Shown here one piece after another: positions 28,623 through 37,455 of a DNA stretch of 64,000 bases. Origin of the DNA: Castellaniella sp. GTDB taxonomy: Bacteria > Pseudomonadota > Gammaproteobacteria > Burkholderiales > Burkholderiaceae_B. The position numbers and the translations under genes are program-made. The notes beneath the pieces were generated by a model. It made no database searches and was not told the DNA's origin. It was given only the letters and a program-made list of their open reading frames with translations. Positions within the stretch are counted from its first letter, which is position 1. Each line of letters begins with the position of its first letter. The DNA lies in the NCBI GenBank assembly GCA_019104865.1, contig JAHRWZ010000064.1, forward strand, positions 1 through 64,000, written 5' to 3'.

Positions 28623-29972
28623 TTACTGCACCGACAGCCGGGCCCGGGAAGGCTGCGGGGCGCCAACGGGCTGATCCAGCCCGTCCAGCGGACGGCCAGC
28701 AGTTTCGGGCAACAACCAGGCCGCAATGAAAGCCAGGCCCGCCAGCGCAGTGATATAGATTGCCGGCGCCAGGATGTTGCCTGTGACGTCGATCAGATAG
28801 GTGGCGATGAAGGGGGCCGTGCCACCGAAAAGTGCATAGCTGATGTTGTAGGTCACCGCCGAAGCGGTATAGCGCACCTTCGTGGGAAAGACCTCGCTCA
28901 GAAGAACAGCCGTCACCACATTCGCCGTCACGGCGCCGAGCGCAAGCACCAGCTGGGCCACCAGGGCATGACCGAGTGTGCCGCTGGACGCCAGGATATA
29001 GGCGGGTACCGACAGTCCGCCCAGGAGGACGACCGACGCGAACATCGTCGCACGTCGCCCAACGCGGTCGCAGATGGGTCCGATCACCGGCGCGATAGCG
29101 GCGGCGAAGGTCAAGGCCACCACATTGCTCATCAGCACCCGATCCGCAGGCATGTGCATGACGGATCTCAGGAACGTCGTCATGTAGGTGGAAAAGATAT
29201 AGAAGGACACCGCGGTCAGGCTGATATAGCCCCCCAACCGGAGCATGGATTTCCATTGAACCGCCAACGTCTGCCCCAGTGAGGAATGCGGCACTCCCGA
29301 GCTTTCGAGCACTTTCTGGAATAGAGGGCTCTCCCGCAGATGGCTGCGGATATAAAACGCCACCAGCCCCAGCGGCGCCGCCACCAGGAATGGCACGCGC
29401 CAGCCCCAGGCATTCATTTCCGCTGTGCTCAGGCCGACGGCGAGGAAATACGAGATCAGAGCCGCCAGGGCAAAGGACGCGAAGGTGGCCGAGGGCATCC
29501 AGCTGCTGTAGCGCGACCGCTGATGGTCGGGTGCATGCTCGATCACGTAGGTCACCGCGCCAGCATATTCGCCGCCGGCGGAGAAGCCCTGGACGCACCG
29601 CGCCACGGTCAGCAGGACAGCCGCCCAGATGCCGATGGATTCATGGTTCGGAATCAGACCGATCGCCGCGGTGGCGCAAGACATCAGCAGAACGGTCAGG
29701 GCCAGGACACGCTTGCGCCCGATACGGTCGCCCATCATGCCAAAGAAGGCTCCGCCGATCGGGCGCAGGGCGAAGGCCACCGCAAAAATGGCAAAGGTCT
29801 GCAGCAATGCCGTCACCGGATTGCCTTCAGGAAAAAATGCCAGGGCGATGGCGGGCGCCATGAACCCATAGATCGCGAAATCGAACCATTCGATGACGGT
29901 CCCGGCGATGGCGGCAACCGTGACCTTGCGCAAGGCAGGGTTCGACGCCACGTGCGTTGTACGCTGTGACAT
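28623..29972 (-). CDS. MFS transporter, metabolite:H+ symporter (MHS/ShiA-ProP) family
   Basis: Inner-membrane secondary transporter, 449 residues, twelve helices. The N-terminal signature GTVIEWFDFAIYGFMAP, the loop-2 motif MGDRIGRKRVLAL, QGFSAGGEYAGAVTYVIEHAP and the repeated CDRVGRRATM are classic for the MHS group, which imports carboxylates, shikimate or betaines by proton symport. ATG 29972 is chosen over 30014 because GGAG lies 8 nt before it. Probably co-regulated with the downstream amidohydrolase and controlled by the divergent LysR gene. Confidence 0.9.
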   Translation of the reverse strand: MSQRTTHVASNPALRKVTVAAIAGTVIEWFDFAIYGFMAPAIALAFFPEGNPVTALLQTFAIFAVAFALRPIGGAFFGMMGDRIGRKRVLALTVLLMSCATAAIGLIPNHESIGIWAAVLLTVARCVQGFSAGGEYAGAVTYVIEHAPDHQRSRYSSWMPSATFASFALAALISYFLAVGLSTAEMNAWGWRVPFLVAAPLGLVAFYIRSHLRESPLFQKVLESSGVPHSSLGQTLAVQWKSMLRLGGYISLTAVSFYIFSTYMTTFLRSVMHMPADRVLMSNVVALTFAAAIAPVIGPICDRVGRRATMFASVVLLGGLSVPAYILASSGTLGHALVAQLVLALGAVTANVVTAVLLSEVFPTKVRYTASAVTYNISYALFGGTAPFIATYLIDVTGNILAPAIYITALAGLAFIAAWLLPETAGRPLDGLDQPVGAPQPSRARLSVQ

Positions 29973-30170
29973 GCTTGTCTCCAGATAATCTTGCATCGGG
30001 TATCCGATTTGCAAATACCGGATGCGATCTCTTTTTTAGGATTCGGCGGGACCGGATAACCAGGTTCCTACCGGTTTTTTCGGCCGTGCTCACAGGGTAC
30101 AAGGGTCTGTGTCAATTGCCGATAAGAACAATATAATCAGGTAAGAGACTATTTTTGATGTGAATTACGT

Positions 30171-30202
30171 GATGATTAATACTCATCATGGCATTAATCA
30201 TC
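30171..30202. promoter_or_regulatory. Inverted repeat operator between LysR and transporter genes
   Basis: GATGATTAAT (30171-30180) and ATTAATCATC (30193-30202) form a perfect 10-bp inverted repeat with a 12-bp spacer. It is 25 bp before the lysR ATG and 199 bp from the divergent transporter gene. Position and symmetry fit LysR autoregulation plus divergent control. AT-rich flanks (30120-30180) carry likely promoter elements. Confidence 0.6.
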
Positions 30203-30227
30203 CATCACCTTCGGGAAACAGACTCAG

Positions 30228-31160
30228 ATGGCCAAATCCACCGTGGAAACCCTGCCCGCCTTGCGCTTCGACGTACGGCACATCCGGGCGTTCCTGATCG
30301 TGGCGGAAGAGCTGCATTTCGGCAAGGCCGCCGAACGTCTTTTCACCAGCCAACCGGCGCTAAGCCGCATGATCCGGGCCCTGGAACAGGGCACGGAAGT
30401 GGCCCTGCTGGAACGCTCGACCCGGCGCGTGCGGCTCACCTCGGCAGGAGAGGCCTTTGCCGCCGAATGCCGCCTGGCTTACGGCCACCTGCTACGCGCC
30501 AAGCCGGCGGCCATGGATGCGGCGGCGGGCCGCGGCGGGCAATTGCGGGTGGGTTACATGGATTTTGCGATCAATGGGCGGCTGCCCACGCTGCTGCGCG
30601 AATACCGCAGTCTCTATCCCGACGTCAGCGTGGAAATGGAATACAACCCCAGCGCCCGGCAATGTCTCGCTCTGCTCGAAGGCCGCCTGGACGTGGGCTT
30701 CGTCATCGGGGAATTCCCCAGCCAGAAGGTGCGCAGCCTCTTGGTGGACCAAAACGAATACGTGGCCCTGCTGCCCGACACGCATCCCCTGAGCGCGCAG
30801 GCTTCCCTGCAACTGGCGGACTTGGCCGGCGAGCCTTTCGTGATCGGGACGGAAAGCGCGTTCGGCGCATTTCGCCGTCTCCTGTTCCCGCTATGCCACA
30901 ACGCCGATTTCTTCCCCAACATCGTGCAGCAGGCTTCCAACACCAGCGGCATCATGGGCATGATCGCCGCAGGGGTCGGAGTCAGCGTGTATGCCAGCTG
31001 CGTACGCAACGCGGTACGCACCGGCGTGGCCGTCAGACCGCTGAGCGATATTGCCGACCGCATCCCCACGTGCGCCATCTGGTCGACCGAGAACCCCTCC
31101 GAAACGCTGCGAGGCTTCACGGAATTTCTGGTGGGCTACATCCGGGAACACGGGGTATAA
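30228..31160 (+). CDS. LysR-family transcriptional regulator
   Basis: A 310-residue LTTR: winged HTH at residues 15-75 (FLIVAEELHFGKAAERLFTSQPALSRMIRALEQ) and a periplasmic-binding-like effector domain (GQLRVGYMDFAI... onward). Transcribed divergently from the MHS transporter, so it probably controls it and the amidohydrolase in response to their substrate. The subfamily resembles BenM/CatM-like regulators in the HTH wording, but the ligand cannot be deduced. Confidence 0.92.
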   Translation: MAKSTVETLPALRFDVRHIRAFLIVAEELHFGKAAERLFTSQPALSRMIRALEQGTEVALLERSTRRVRLTSAGEAFAAECRLAYGHLLRAKPAAMDAAAGRGGQLRVGYMDFAINGRLPTLLREYRSLYPDVSVEMEYNPSARQCLALLEGRLDVGFVIGEFPSQKVRSLLVDQNEYVALLPDTHPLSAQASLQLADLAGEPFVIGTESAFGAFRRLLFPLCHNADFFPNIVQQASNTSGIMGMIAAGVGVSVYASCVRNAVRTGVAVRPLSDIADRIPTCAIWSTENPSETLRGFTEFLVGYIREHGV

Positions 31161-31170
31161 GGACTCACCA

Positions 31171-32832
31171 TCAGTTAACAAATCGAAAACGCAGCCGCGC
31201 GCCCACTGGTACTTGACCCAGGCGATCCAGTTCCCGGCTATGCACGACGGCGATCACGGGATAGCCGCCGGTCAGCGGATGGTCCGCCAGGAACAGCACC
31301 GGCTGGCCATTGGCCGGCACCTGGATGGCCCCCGTCACAGTCCCCTCGCTGGGCAGTTCCCGCTTCCGGCGGCGCGGCAGTGGCTCGTGGCCGGACAGCC
31401 GCATCCCGACCCGGTTCGATTGCGGCGTGACGAGCCATTCCTGGGACTGCAGCCGCGCCAGCGCCTCGGGTTCGAACCAATCGTCACGCGGCCCCGGAAC
31501 GACATCCAGCGTCACGACGTCCCCCGGACGAGGATGCGGGTGAGCGGATTCGGGATCGACTTTCGACTGCCATATCGGGTCGCCGGCGACCGCTTCCCGC
31601 CCCACCACCAGGCGATCGCCGGTGCGTACCGGGTCGGGACCAATGCCGGCCAACACGTCGGTCGCACAACTGCCCAGCACGGGTGGCACCGCCCAACCGC
31701 CTCGCACGGCCACGTAACATCGGACGCCCGCACGCGGCTGGCCGATACGCAGCACCTGACCGTCCTCCATCGTCAAGGCGCGCCCACCCGCCGCAGGCAG
31801 GCGAACCCCCGAAGCGGTCGTCAAGGCCACGGGCACCTGGGCCCCGGTCACCGCGACGACCGCCCGGCCGTGACAGGCCAGCCGCAAGCCACCCAGAGCA
31901 TTTTCCAGCACGGTCGCATCGGATCGATTGCCCACCAGCCGATTGACCCGTCGCAGGGCGCCACGATCCAACGCCCCGGAGCAGGACACACCCATGCCGG
32001 TCAACCCGGGCCGCCCCAGATCCTGGAAGACCGTCTGCAAGCCGGCGCCGAGGACTTCCAGATGCGGCACGGCGGCTGCGAAAGCCCCTGGCACCGCGCC
32101 CGGCGACCCTGCAGCCGCGGAGATGCGGGCGGTCACCGCGCACGGCGCAGGCAGGCTGACCACGACTTCCGGCGCACCCAGATCCCGGAACCGCACCCGA
32201 AACCCAGGCTGCACCAGGGCCGGTTCGGCGCGGGCCAGATCCCACATGCGCAACGGCGTGATACCCAGCAACTGCCACCCCCCCGGGCTTTCCGCCGGAT
32301 ACACGGCACTGAATTCACCCGCTGCCGCCACGGAGCCGGCCGGAACGCGGGTGCGGGGGCTGGGGCGCCTGGGTAGGCCATGAAAACAGGCGTCGCCCCC
32401 CGTCAGGTAGACAAAGCCCGGGGCGAAGCCGGCGAATGCCGCCTGGAAATCATGGGCGGTGTGGCGCTCGATCAGCTCGGCGCGCGACAGGCCCAGCCGG
32501 TCGGCGACTTCGTCCAGATCGTCCCCGGTGTAATACACGGGAATCTCGATGGTTCTGGCAGGAAGGCCCGCTCCGGCGGGGGCGTTCGCCAACACATGCA
32601 TGCGGCCCCTGGATTCCTGCCAGCAGCGCCGCAGCCATGCCGACACCGCATCAGGGGTCACCACTGACGGCTCAAACTGCGCGAGCAGGGTCCGGGCGGC
32701 CGGCACCAGGTCCGTCACCCCGGCGAGTCGCCGGGCACGGGTCACCTGAAAGAGCGCCAGCACGGCATCCAGGCTGCCGAGTTCCGCCAGCAGCGCGGCG
32801 TCACCCGCCAACAGGATCCGCGGATGCGCCAT
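31171..32832 (-). CDS. Fused 5-oxoprolinase subunits B and C (PxpBC)
   Basis: ATP-dependent 5-oxoprolinase components joined in one 553-residue chain. Residues 1 to about 245 are PxpB/KipI (EIPVYYTGDDLDEVADRLGLS, AAFAGFAPGFVYLTG, PRTRVPAGSVAAAGEFSAVYPAESPGGW). About 255-553 are PxpC/KipA-type biotin-carboxyltransferase-like domain (EVLGAGLQTVFQDLGRPG, VSCSGALDRGALRRVNRLVGN, CYVAVRGGW, SNRVGMRLSGHEPL). In many bacteria these are separate adjacent genes. The ATG at 32832 overlaps the pxpA stop by one base (TGATG); the longer frame to 33501 is a shadow of pxpA. With PxpA it opens pyroglutamate to glutamate. Confidence 0.92.
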   Translation of the reverse strand: MAHPRILLAGDAALLAELGSLDAVLALFQVTRARRLAGVTDLVPAARTLLAQFEPSVVTPDAVSAWLRRCWQESRGRMHVLANAPAGAGLPARTIEIPVYYTGDDLDEVADRLGLSRAELIERHTAHDFQAAFAGFAPGFVYLTGGDACFHGLPRRPSPRTRVPAGSVAAAGEFSAVYPAESPGGWQLLGITPLRMWDLARAEPALVQPGFRVRFRDLGAPEVVVSLPAPCAVTARISAAAGSPGAVPGAFAAAVPHLEVLGAGLQTVFQDLGRPGLTGMGVSCSGALDRGALRRVNRLVGNRSDATVLENALGGLRLACHGRAVVAVTGAQVPVALTTASGVRLPAAGGRALTMEDGQVLRIGQPRAGVRCYVAVRGGWAVPPVLGSCATDVLAGIGPDPVRTGDRLVVGREAVAGDPIWQSKVDPESAHPHPRPGDVVTLDVVPGPRDDWFEPEALARLQSQEWLVTPQSNRVGMRLSGHEPLPRRRKRELPSEGTVTGAIQVPANGQPVLFLADHPLTGGYPVIAVVHSRELDRLGQVPVGARLRFRFVN

Positions 32833-33596
32833 CAGACGCCCGGGGTTCCGGCAAACGGCCGCGGCACCACGCCGGCCGATTCCAGGCGGGCCCGCACGGC
32901 GCGAGCCATGGCCACGGCGCCGGGACTGTCGCCGTGCACGCAGATGGAATCGGCCCGCAGGCGCACCCGCGATCCGTCGATCGCCGTGATCTCGCCGGTC
33001 CGCACCCAATCCAGCATTCGGTCCGCGATCCGGTCCGGATCGTGCAGCACGGCCCCCGGTTCGCGCCGCGACACCAACACGCCCTGGGCGGTATAAGCCC
33101 GGTCGGCAAAGGCCTCCGCAACGACTCGCAAGCCGCGCCGGCGAGCCCAGTCCAGCAGCGGTGCACCCGCGAGCCCCATCAGGATCAGGTCCGGATCCAG
33201 GTCCAGGATCGCGGTGATGACATCGGCCGCCTGCCGCGCATCGTGCGCGATCGTGTTGTACAGGGCACCGTGGGGCTTGACGTAGCGCACCCGGGTGCCG
33301 GCGGCGTCGGCCAACCCCCGCAAGGCACCGATCTGATAGATCACGTCGGCAACCAGCTCCCGGCTGGTCGGATCCATGGCACGGCGCCCGAACCCGACCA
33401 GATCCCGATACCCCACATGGGCGCCGACCACGACGCCCCGCGCGGCAGCCGCCCGCAAAGTATCCAGGATGCCCGCGGGATCCCCCGCATGAAAGCCGCA
33501 CGCGACGTTGGCGCTGGTGACGATGTCCAGCATGCTGGCGTCATCCCCCATCCGCCAGGCCCCGAAACTTTCGCCCAGATCACTGTTCAAGTCCAT
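32832..33596 (-). CDS. pxpA: 5-oxoprolinase subunit A (LamB/YcsF family)
   Basis: PxpA, 254 residues, cytoplasmic, required with PxpB and PxpC for ATP-dependent hydrolysis of 5-oxoproline. Family marks: [18 protein letters not shown] at the N-terminus, [38 protein letters not shown] and the C-terminal [21 protein letters not shown] precedes the ATG. It is the first gene of the minus-strand pxpA-pxpBC operon and diverges from a GntR regulator 115 bp away. Confidence 0.94.
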   Translation of the reverse strand: MDLNSDLGESFGAWRMGDDASMLDIVTSANVACGFHAGDPAGILDTLRAAAARGVVVGAHVGYRDLVGFGRRAMDPTSRELVADVIYQIGALRGLADAAGTRVRYVKPHGALYNTIAHDARQAADVITAILDLDPDLILMGLAGAPLLDWARRRGLRVVAEAFADRAYTAQGVLVSRREPGAVLHDPDRIADRMLDWVRTGEITAIDGSRVRLRADSICVHGDSPGAVAMARAVRARLESAGVVPRPFAGTPGV

Positions 33597-33623
33597 GAGT
33601 CTTCCTTATCATTCCAAGACGTC

Positions 33624-33648
33624 GTGCGGATTGCTCAACAATCCGCAC
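33624..33648. promoter_or_regulatory. Perfect inverted repeat between pxpA and gntR
   Basis: GTGCGGATTG (33624-33633) and CAATCCGCAC (33639-33648) around CTCAA. Its core TTGCTCAACAA matches the FadR-subfamily GntR consensus TNGTNNNACNA at five of six fixed bases. It lies 28-52 bp ahead of the pxpA ATG, where repressor binding would block transcription. Confidence 0.6.
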
Positions 33649-33711
33649 AGGCAAAAAAACACGCTGTTCCAGCCCTGCGGACCAGACGCCCGCGCCATTC
33701 TCAGGATTCTC

Positions 33712-34383
33712 ATGCGATCCCGGCATTATCCCAGCACCCCAAGCCCTCTGAGCCTGGCCGACACCGTGGCCGAAAATATCCGCCAGCAACTGATCCACGG
33801 TCAATTGCACGCCGGACAGCGCCTGTCCGAAGCCAGTCTGAGCGACCAACTGGCCGTCTCGCGCAACACCCTGCGCGAGGCCTTCCGCATCCTGGTCAAG
33901 GAAGGCCTGCTGCATCACGAACCCAACCGGGGCGTGTCGGTGGTGGTACCCAGCATCGCCGACATCATCGATATCTACCGGGTGCGCCGCCTGATCGAAT
34001 GTCAGGCGCTGGCCCAGGCCTGGCCGCGCCACCCGGCGCACAAACGGCTGATCCAGGCCACCCACGACGCCAGCCGGATGCGCGAGACCGGCGACTGGCT
34101 GGGCGTGGGCTCGGCCAACATGGCCTTTCATGCCGGAATCGTGGCGCTGGCCGACAGCGCGCGCCTGTCGGCGATGTTCGCCGACATTGCCGCCGAACTG
34201 CGGCTGGCCTTTGGCCTGCTGGACGACCCGGAATACCTGCATGCGCCTTTCGTGGACCAGAACATCCACCTGCTGACATTATTTGAATCCGGCGATACGG
34301 CCGCCGCAGCCAAGACGCTGGAAGACTATCTGATCCAGTCCGAGCGCATGGTGCTGTCGGTATACGCCGAACATGTGGATTGA
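33712..34383 (+). CDS. GntR-family regulator, FCD (FadR) type
   Basis: A 223-residue repressor-like protein with an N-terminal winged HTH (ADTVAENIRQQLIHGQLHAGQRLSEASLSDQLAVSRNTLREAFRILVKEGLL) and a C-terminal all-helical FCD domain with metal-binding Asp/His candidates (YRVRRLIECQAL, HAGIVALA, DQNIHLLTLFESGD). Flanked by the divergent pxp operon and the downstream TRAP operon, it is the obvious candidate regulator of both. ATG 33712 puts the HTH at the usual distance; the upstream frame from 33508 lies inside pxpA. Confidence 0.92.
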   Translation: MRSRHYPSTPSPLSLADTVAENIRQQLIHGQLHAGQRLSEASLSDQLAVSRNTLREAFRILVKEGLLHHEPNRGVSVVVPSIADIIDIYRVRRLIECQALAQAWPRHPAHKRLIQATHDASRMRETGDWLGVGSANMAFHAGIVALADSARLSAMFADIAAELRLAFGLLDDPEYLHAPFVDQNIHLLTLFESGDTAAAAKTLEDYLIQSERMVLSVYAEHVD

Positions 34384-34445
34384 TCGGTCACCCGAGCGCG
34401 ACTCACTGGCACGGCATCGACAGACCCGGCCTCTCATCTCAAAAA

Positions 34446-34519
34446 TAGTTCAACAATCACTGGTTAACTGATCAACATTAACAGGCTATATCCACTACAA
34501 AATTATTCTTATTGTTGAA
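34446..34519. promoter_or_regulatory. GntR-like operator half-sites ahead of the TRAP operon
   Basis: TAGTTCAACAA (34446-34456) fits TNGTNNNACNA at all six fixed positions. TTCAACAAT (34449-34457) recurs inverted as ATTGTTGAA (34511-34519). GTTAA...TTAAC (34463-34482) lies between. The AT-rich stretch 34440-34525 stands out and probably holds the promoter; the remainder to dctP is leader. Confidence 0.5.
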
Positions 34520-34655
34520 AACCCTGATGGCTGATCTGTCGGGATTCCGCTACTTTTCATTCTGGTCATCGCCCGGACCGGATCTGGCACGTCGTCGCCC
34601 AGCATCCGCCGGCAATGCCTCCTCACGCAACGACCTGCCTCCAGGAGACCTCCCG

Positions 34656-35636
34656 ATGAAACGCCGCATTTTCCTTGCCGCCTCCCTGGCCACTGGCTTG
34701 AGCCTGGCCCTCAATGCCCACGCCGCCACCCAATGGGATCTGGCCTCGGCCTACCCGGCCTTCAATTTCCACACCCAGAATCTCGAACAGTTCGCCAAGG
34801 ACGTGAATGCCGCGACCCAGGGCCAGGTGAAGATCACCGTCCATTCCGGGGCATCCCTGTTCAAGATGCCGGAAATCAAGCGCGCTGTGCAGGGCGGCCA
34901 GGCGCAGGCCGGCGAATTCTTCATGGTCAGCTTCCAGAACGAATGGCCGCTGTTCGGGCTGGATGGCTTGCCATTCCTCGCCGGCAACTACGATGAGGCC
35001 TGGAAGCTCTATCAGGCACAGCGCCCCGCGCTGGAAAAGAAACTCGACCAGCAGAACATGAAACTGCTCTACGCGGTCGCCTGGCCCCCGCAAAGCATCT
35101 ATAGCAATAAACCGATCAATTCCGTGGCCGACCTGAAAGGCATGAAATGGCGGGTCTACAGCCCCACCACCGCGCGCATCGGTGAACTGGTCGGCGCGCA
35201 ACCCGTCACCATCCAGGAAGCCGAACTGTCCCAGGCCCTGGCCACGGGCGTCATCGAAGGCCTGATCACCTCCAGCGCCACCGGGGCTGACAACAAACTC
35301 TACGAAAATCTGAAGTACTTCACCAATGTGCAGGCCTGGATTCCAAAGAACGCAGTCGTGGTCAACAAGCGCGCCTTCGAATCCCTGCCCAAGGCCGAAC
35401 AGGACGCCGTCCTGAAGGCCGCCGCCGACGCCGAGACCCGGGGCTGGAAGAACTCCCGCCAGGTGGACGCCGACTCCATCGCCAAACTGAAGGCGGGGGG
35501 CATGCAGATCGTGGAACCATCCGACCAACTGCGCGCAGGCCTGGCGAAGGTCGGCGACACGGTCATCCAGGAATGGACGGCCAAGGCCGGGGATGACGGC
35601 AAGAAGGTCCTGGAAACCTACCGCGCCAGCCGATAA
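34656..35636 (+). CDS. TRAP transporter substrate-binding protein (DctP type)
   Basis: Periplasmic receptor of a tripartite ATP-independent transporter, 326 residues, signal peptide RIFLAASLATGLSLALNAHA. DctP-family features: WDLASAYPAFNFHTQNLEQFAKDVN at the mature start, the conserved arginine region LKGMKWRVYSPTTARI that clamps a carboxylate, and QEAELSQALATGVIEGLITSS. AGGAGA precedes ATG 34656. The stop overlaps the DctQ start (TAATG). The locus suggests 5-oxoproline or a related organic acid as ligand, which is inference. Confidence 0.92.
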   Translation: MKRRIFLAASLATGLSLALNAHAATQWDLASAYPAFNFHTQNLEQFAKDVNAATQGQVKITVHSGASLFKMPEIKRAVQGGQAQAGEFFMVSFQNEWPLFGLDGLPFLAGNYDEAWKLYQAQRPALEKKLDQQNMKLLYAVAWPPQSIYSNKPINSVADLKGMKWRVYSPTTARIGELVGAQPVTIQEAELSQALATGVIEGLITSSATGADNKLYENLKYFTNVQAWIPKNAVVVNKRAFESLPKAEQDAVLKAAADAETRGWKNSRQVDADSIAKLKAGGMQIVEPSDQLRAGLAKVGDTVIQEWTAKAGDDGKKVLETYRASR

Positions 35637-36142
35637 TGCGTCCCTGGCTCGATAAACTCTATGACGCCAGCGCCTGGCTGGCCGGCCTGTGCATGATCGT
35701 GGTCCTGATCGCGGTCACCATGACCATCCTAGGGCGGCTGATGGGCTTTCCCGTGGGGGGGATCGATGCCTACGCCGGCTACGCCATGGCCGGGTCGGGC
35801 TTCCTGGCGCTGGCCAGCACCTTGAAAAAAGGCGAACACATCCGTGTCACGCTGGTGCTGGGCATGCTCCGGGGCGCCAGGCGCCGGGCGCTGGAAATTG
35901 CCGCCCTGCTGATCGCCGTCCTGTTGGCCGGTTTCCTGGCGTTCTATTCCGCGCGTCTGGTCTGGCAGTCCTGGGCCTTCCAGGACATTTCCACCGGCAT
36001 CGACGCCACCCCCATGTGGATCCCGCAGCTGCTGATGGCTGCCGGGACCCTGGTCTTTTTTATCGCTTTCCTGGACGAGTTCTGCCTGGAAATCCTGGGC
36101 AAGCGCCGCCAGGAGTCCACCGAGGACCTGCATCATGAATGA
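35636..36142 (+). CDS. TRAP transporter small membrane subunit (DctQ)
   Basis: Four-helix integral membrane protein of 168 residues linking receptor docking and the large subunit. DctQ markers include WLAGLCMIVVLIAVTMTILGRL, GGIDAYAGYAMAGSGFLALASTLKKGEHIRVTLVL and WAFQDISTGIDATPMWIPQLLMAAG. One-base overlap with dctP and 8-nt overlap with dctM. Confidence 0.93.
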   Translation: MRPWLDKLYDASAWLAGLCMIVVLIAVTMTILGRLMGFPVGGIDAYAGYAMAGSGFLALASTLKKGEHIRVTLVLGMLRGARRRALEIAALLIAVLLAGFLAFYSARLVWQSWAFQDISTGIDATPMWIPQLLMAAGTLVFFIAFLDEFCLEILGKRRQESTEDLHHE

Positions 36143-37430
36143 GATCACCGCCAGCATCGCCCTGATCGTGGTCCTGTTCACTCTACTGGGCGGCGGCGTC
36201 TGGGTGGGTCTGGCTCTGGCGGGCGTCGCCCTGTTCGGCATGGAATTCTTTTCGGCCAGGCCCGCGGGCGACGCCATGGCAATCACGATCTGGGGCAGCT
36301 CCAGCAGCTGGACCCTGACCGCCCTGCCCCTGTTCATCTGGATGGGCGAAATCCTGTACCGCACCAATCTGTCCGAAAATCTGTTTCGCGGCCTGGCACC
36401 CTGGGTCAACCGTCTGCCCGGGCGCCTGCTGCATACCAACGTGCTGGGCTGCACGATATTTGCCTCGGTCTGCGGCTCGTCGGCCGCGACCTGCGTGACC
36501 GTGGGCAAGATGAACCTGCCCGAACTGCGCAAGCGCGGCTATCCCGATGCGCAGATCATCGGCTCGCTGGGCGGTCCGGCCACGCTGGGCCTGCTCATTC
36601 CACCGTCCATTATCCTGATCGTGTATGGCGTCGCGGCGGAAACTTCCATCGCAAAGCTCTTCATCGCCGGCGTCATCCCCGGCCTGCTGCTGGCAGCGCT
36701 TTTCAGCGGCTGGCTCGCCGGCTGGGCGCTGCTGCATCCGTCGCAGGTTCCGGAATCCGCCGGCAACCTGTCCCTGCTCGAAAAACTCCGCGAATCGCGC
36801 CAGCTGATTCCGGTTGTGCTGCTGATCCTGGGCGTGATTGTCAGCATCTATTCCGGCGTCGCGACGGCCACGGAATCTGCCGCCATTGGCGTGCTGGGCG
36901 CATTTCTGCTGTCGGCCTGGCAGAAATCGCTGACCTGGCAATCCTTCCGCGATTCCCTGCTGGGTGCCACCCGGCTGTACTGCATGATCGCCCTGATTCT
37001 GGCGGGCGCAGCCTTCATGACGCTATCGATGGGTTACATCGGTTTGCCGCGCCAGCTGGCGGAATTCGTCGGCAGCCTGCATCTGTCGCCCGCCATGCTG
37101 ATGGTCGCCCTGGGTCTGTTCTACATCGTGCTGGGCTGTTTCCTGGATGGCATCTCCACCATCGTACTGACCATGGGGGTGGTGCTGCCCATCATCCAGG
37201 CGGCCGGCATCGATCCGATCTGGTTCGGCATCTTCCTGGTCATCACCGTGGAAACGGCGCAGATCACGCCCCCCGTCGGCTTCAACCTGTTCGTGCTGCA
37301 GAGCATGACAGCCAAGGAAATCACCTACATCGCCCGGGTCTGCGCGCCGTATTTCGGGCTGATGATGTTGCTGCTGGTCGTGTTATGGTTCTTTCCTGGG
37401 CTGGCTACCTGGCTGCCGTCACATATGTGA
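36135..37430 (+). CDS. TRAP transporter large permease (DctM)
   Basis: Twelve-helix Na+-coupled permease, 431 residues, of the ion-transporter superfamily. Typical segments: TALPLFIWMGEILYRTNLSENLF, FASVCGSSAATCVTVGKM, GSLGGPATLGLLIPPSIILIVYG and ETAQITPPVGFNLFVLQS. It overlaps dctQ, completing a three-gene TRAP operon. The next gene (ktrA) starts 25 bp later but belongs to a different function. Confidence 0.95.
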   Translation: MNEITASIALIVVLFTLLGGGVWVGLALAGVALFGMEFFSARPAGDAMAITIWGSSSSWTLTALPLFIWMGEILYRTNLSENLFRGLAPWVNRLPGRLLHTNVLGCTIFASVCGSSAATCVTVGKMNLPELRKRGYPDAQIIGSLGGPATLGLLIPPSIILIVYGVAAETSIAKLFIAGVIPGLLLAALFSGWLAGWALLHPSQVPESAGNLSLLEKLRESRQLIPVVLLILGVIVSIYSGVATATESAAIGVLGAFLLSAWQKSLTWQSFRDSLLGATRLYCMIALILAGAAFMTLSMGYIGLPRQLAEFVGSLHLSPAMLMVALGLFYIVLGCFLDGISTIVLTMGVVLPIIQAAGIDPIWFGIFLVITVETAQITPPVGFNLFVLQSMTAKEITYIARVCAPYFGLMMLLLVVLWFFPGLATWLPSHM

Positions 37431-37455
37431 TCCACCGACTCCGCACAGAAGACCC

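Noticed and set aside
31051-32376. 441-codon plus-strand frame opposite pxpBC
   Set aside because: Antisense shadow; no start signal or domain.
32436-34286. 616-codon plus-strand frame across pxpA and gntR
   Set aside because: Overlaps three supported genes in other frames; Pro/Arg-rich low-complexity product.
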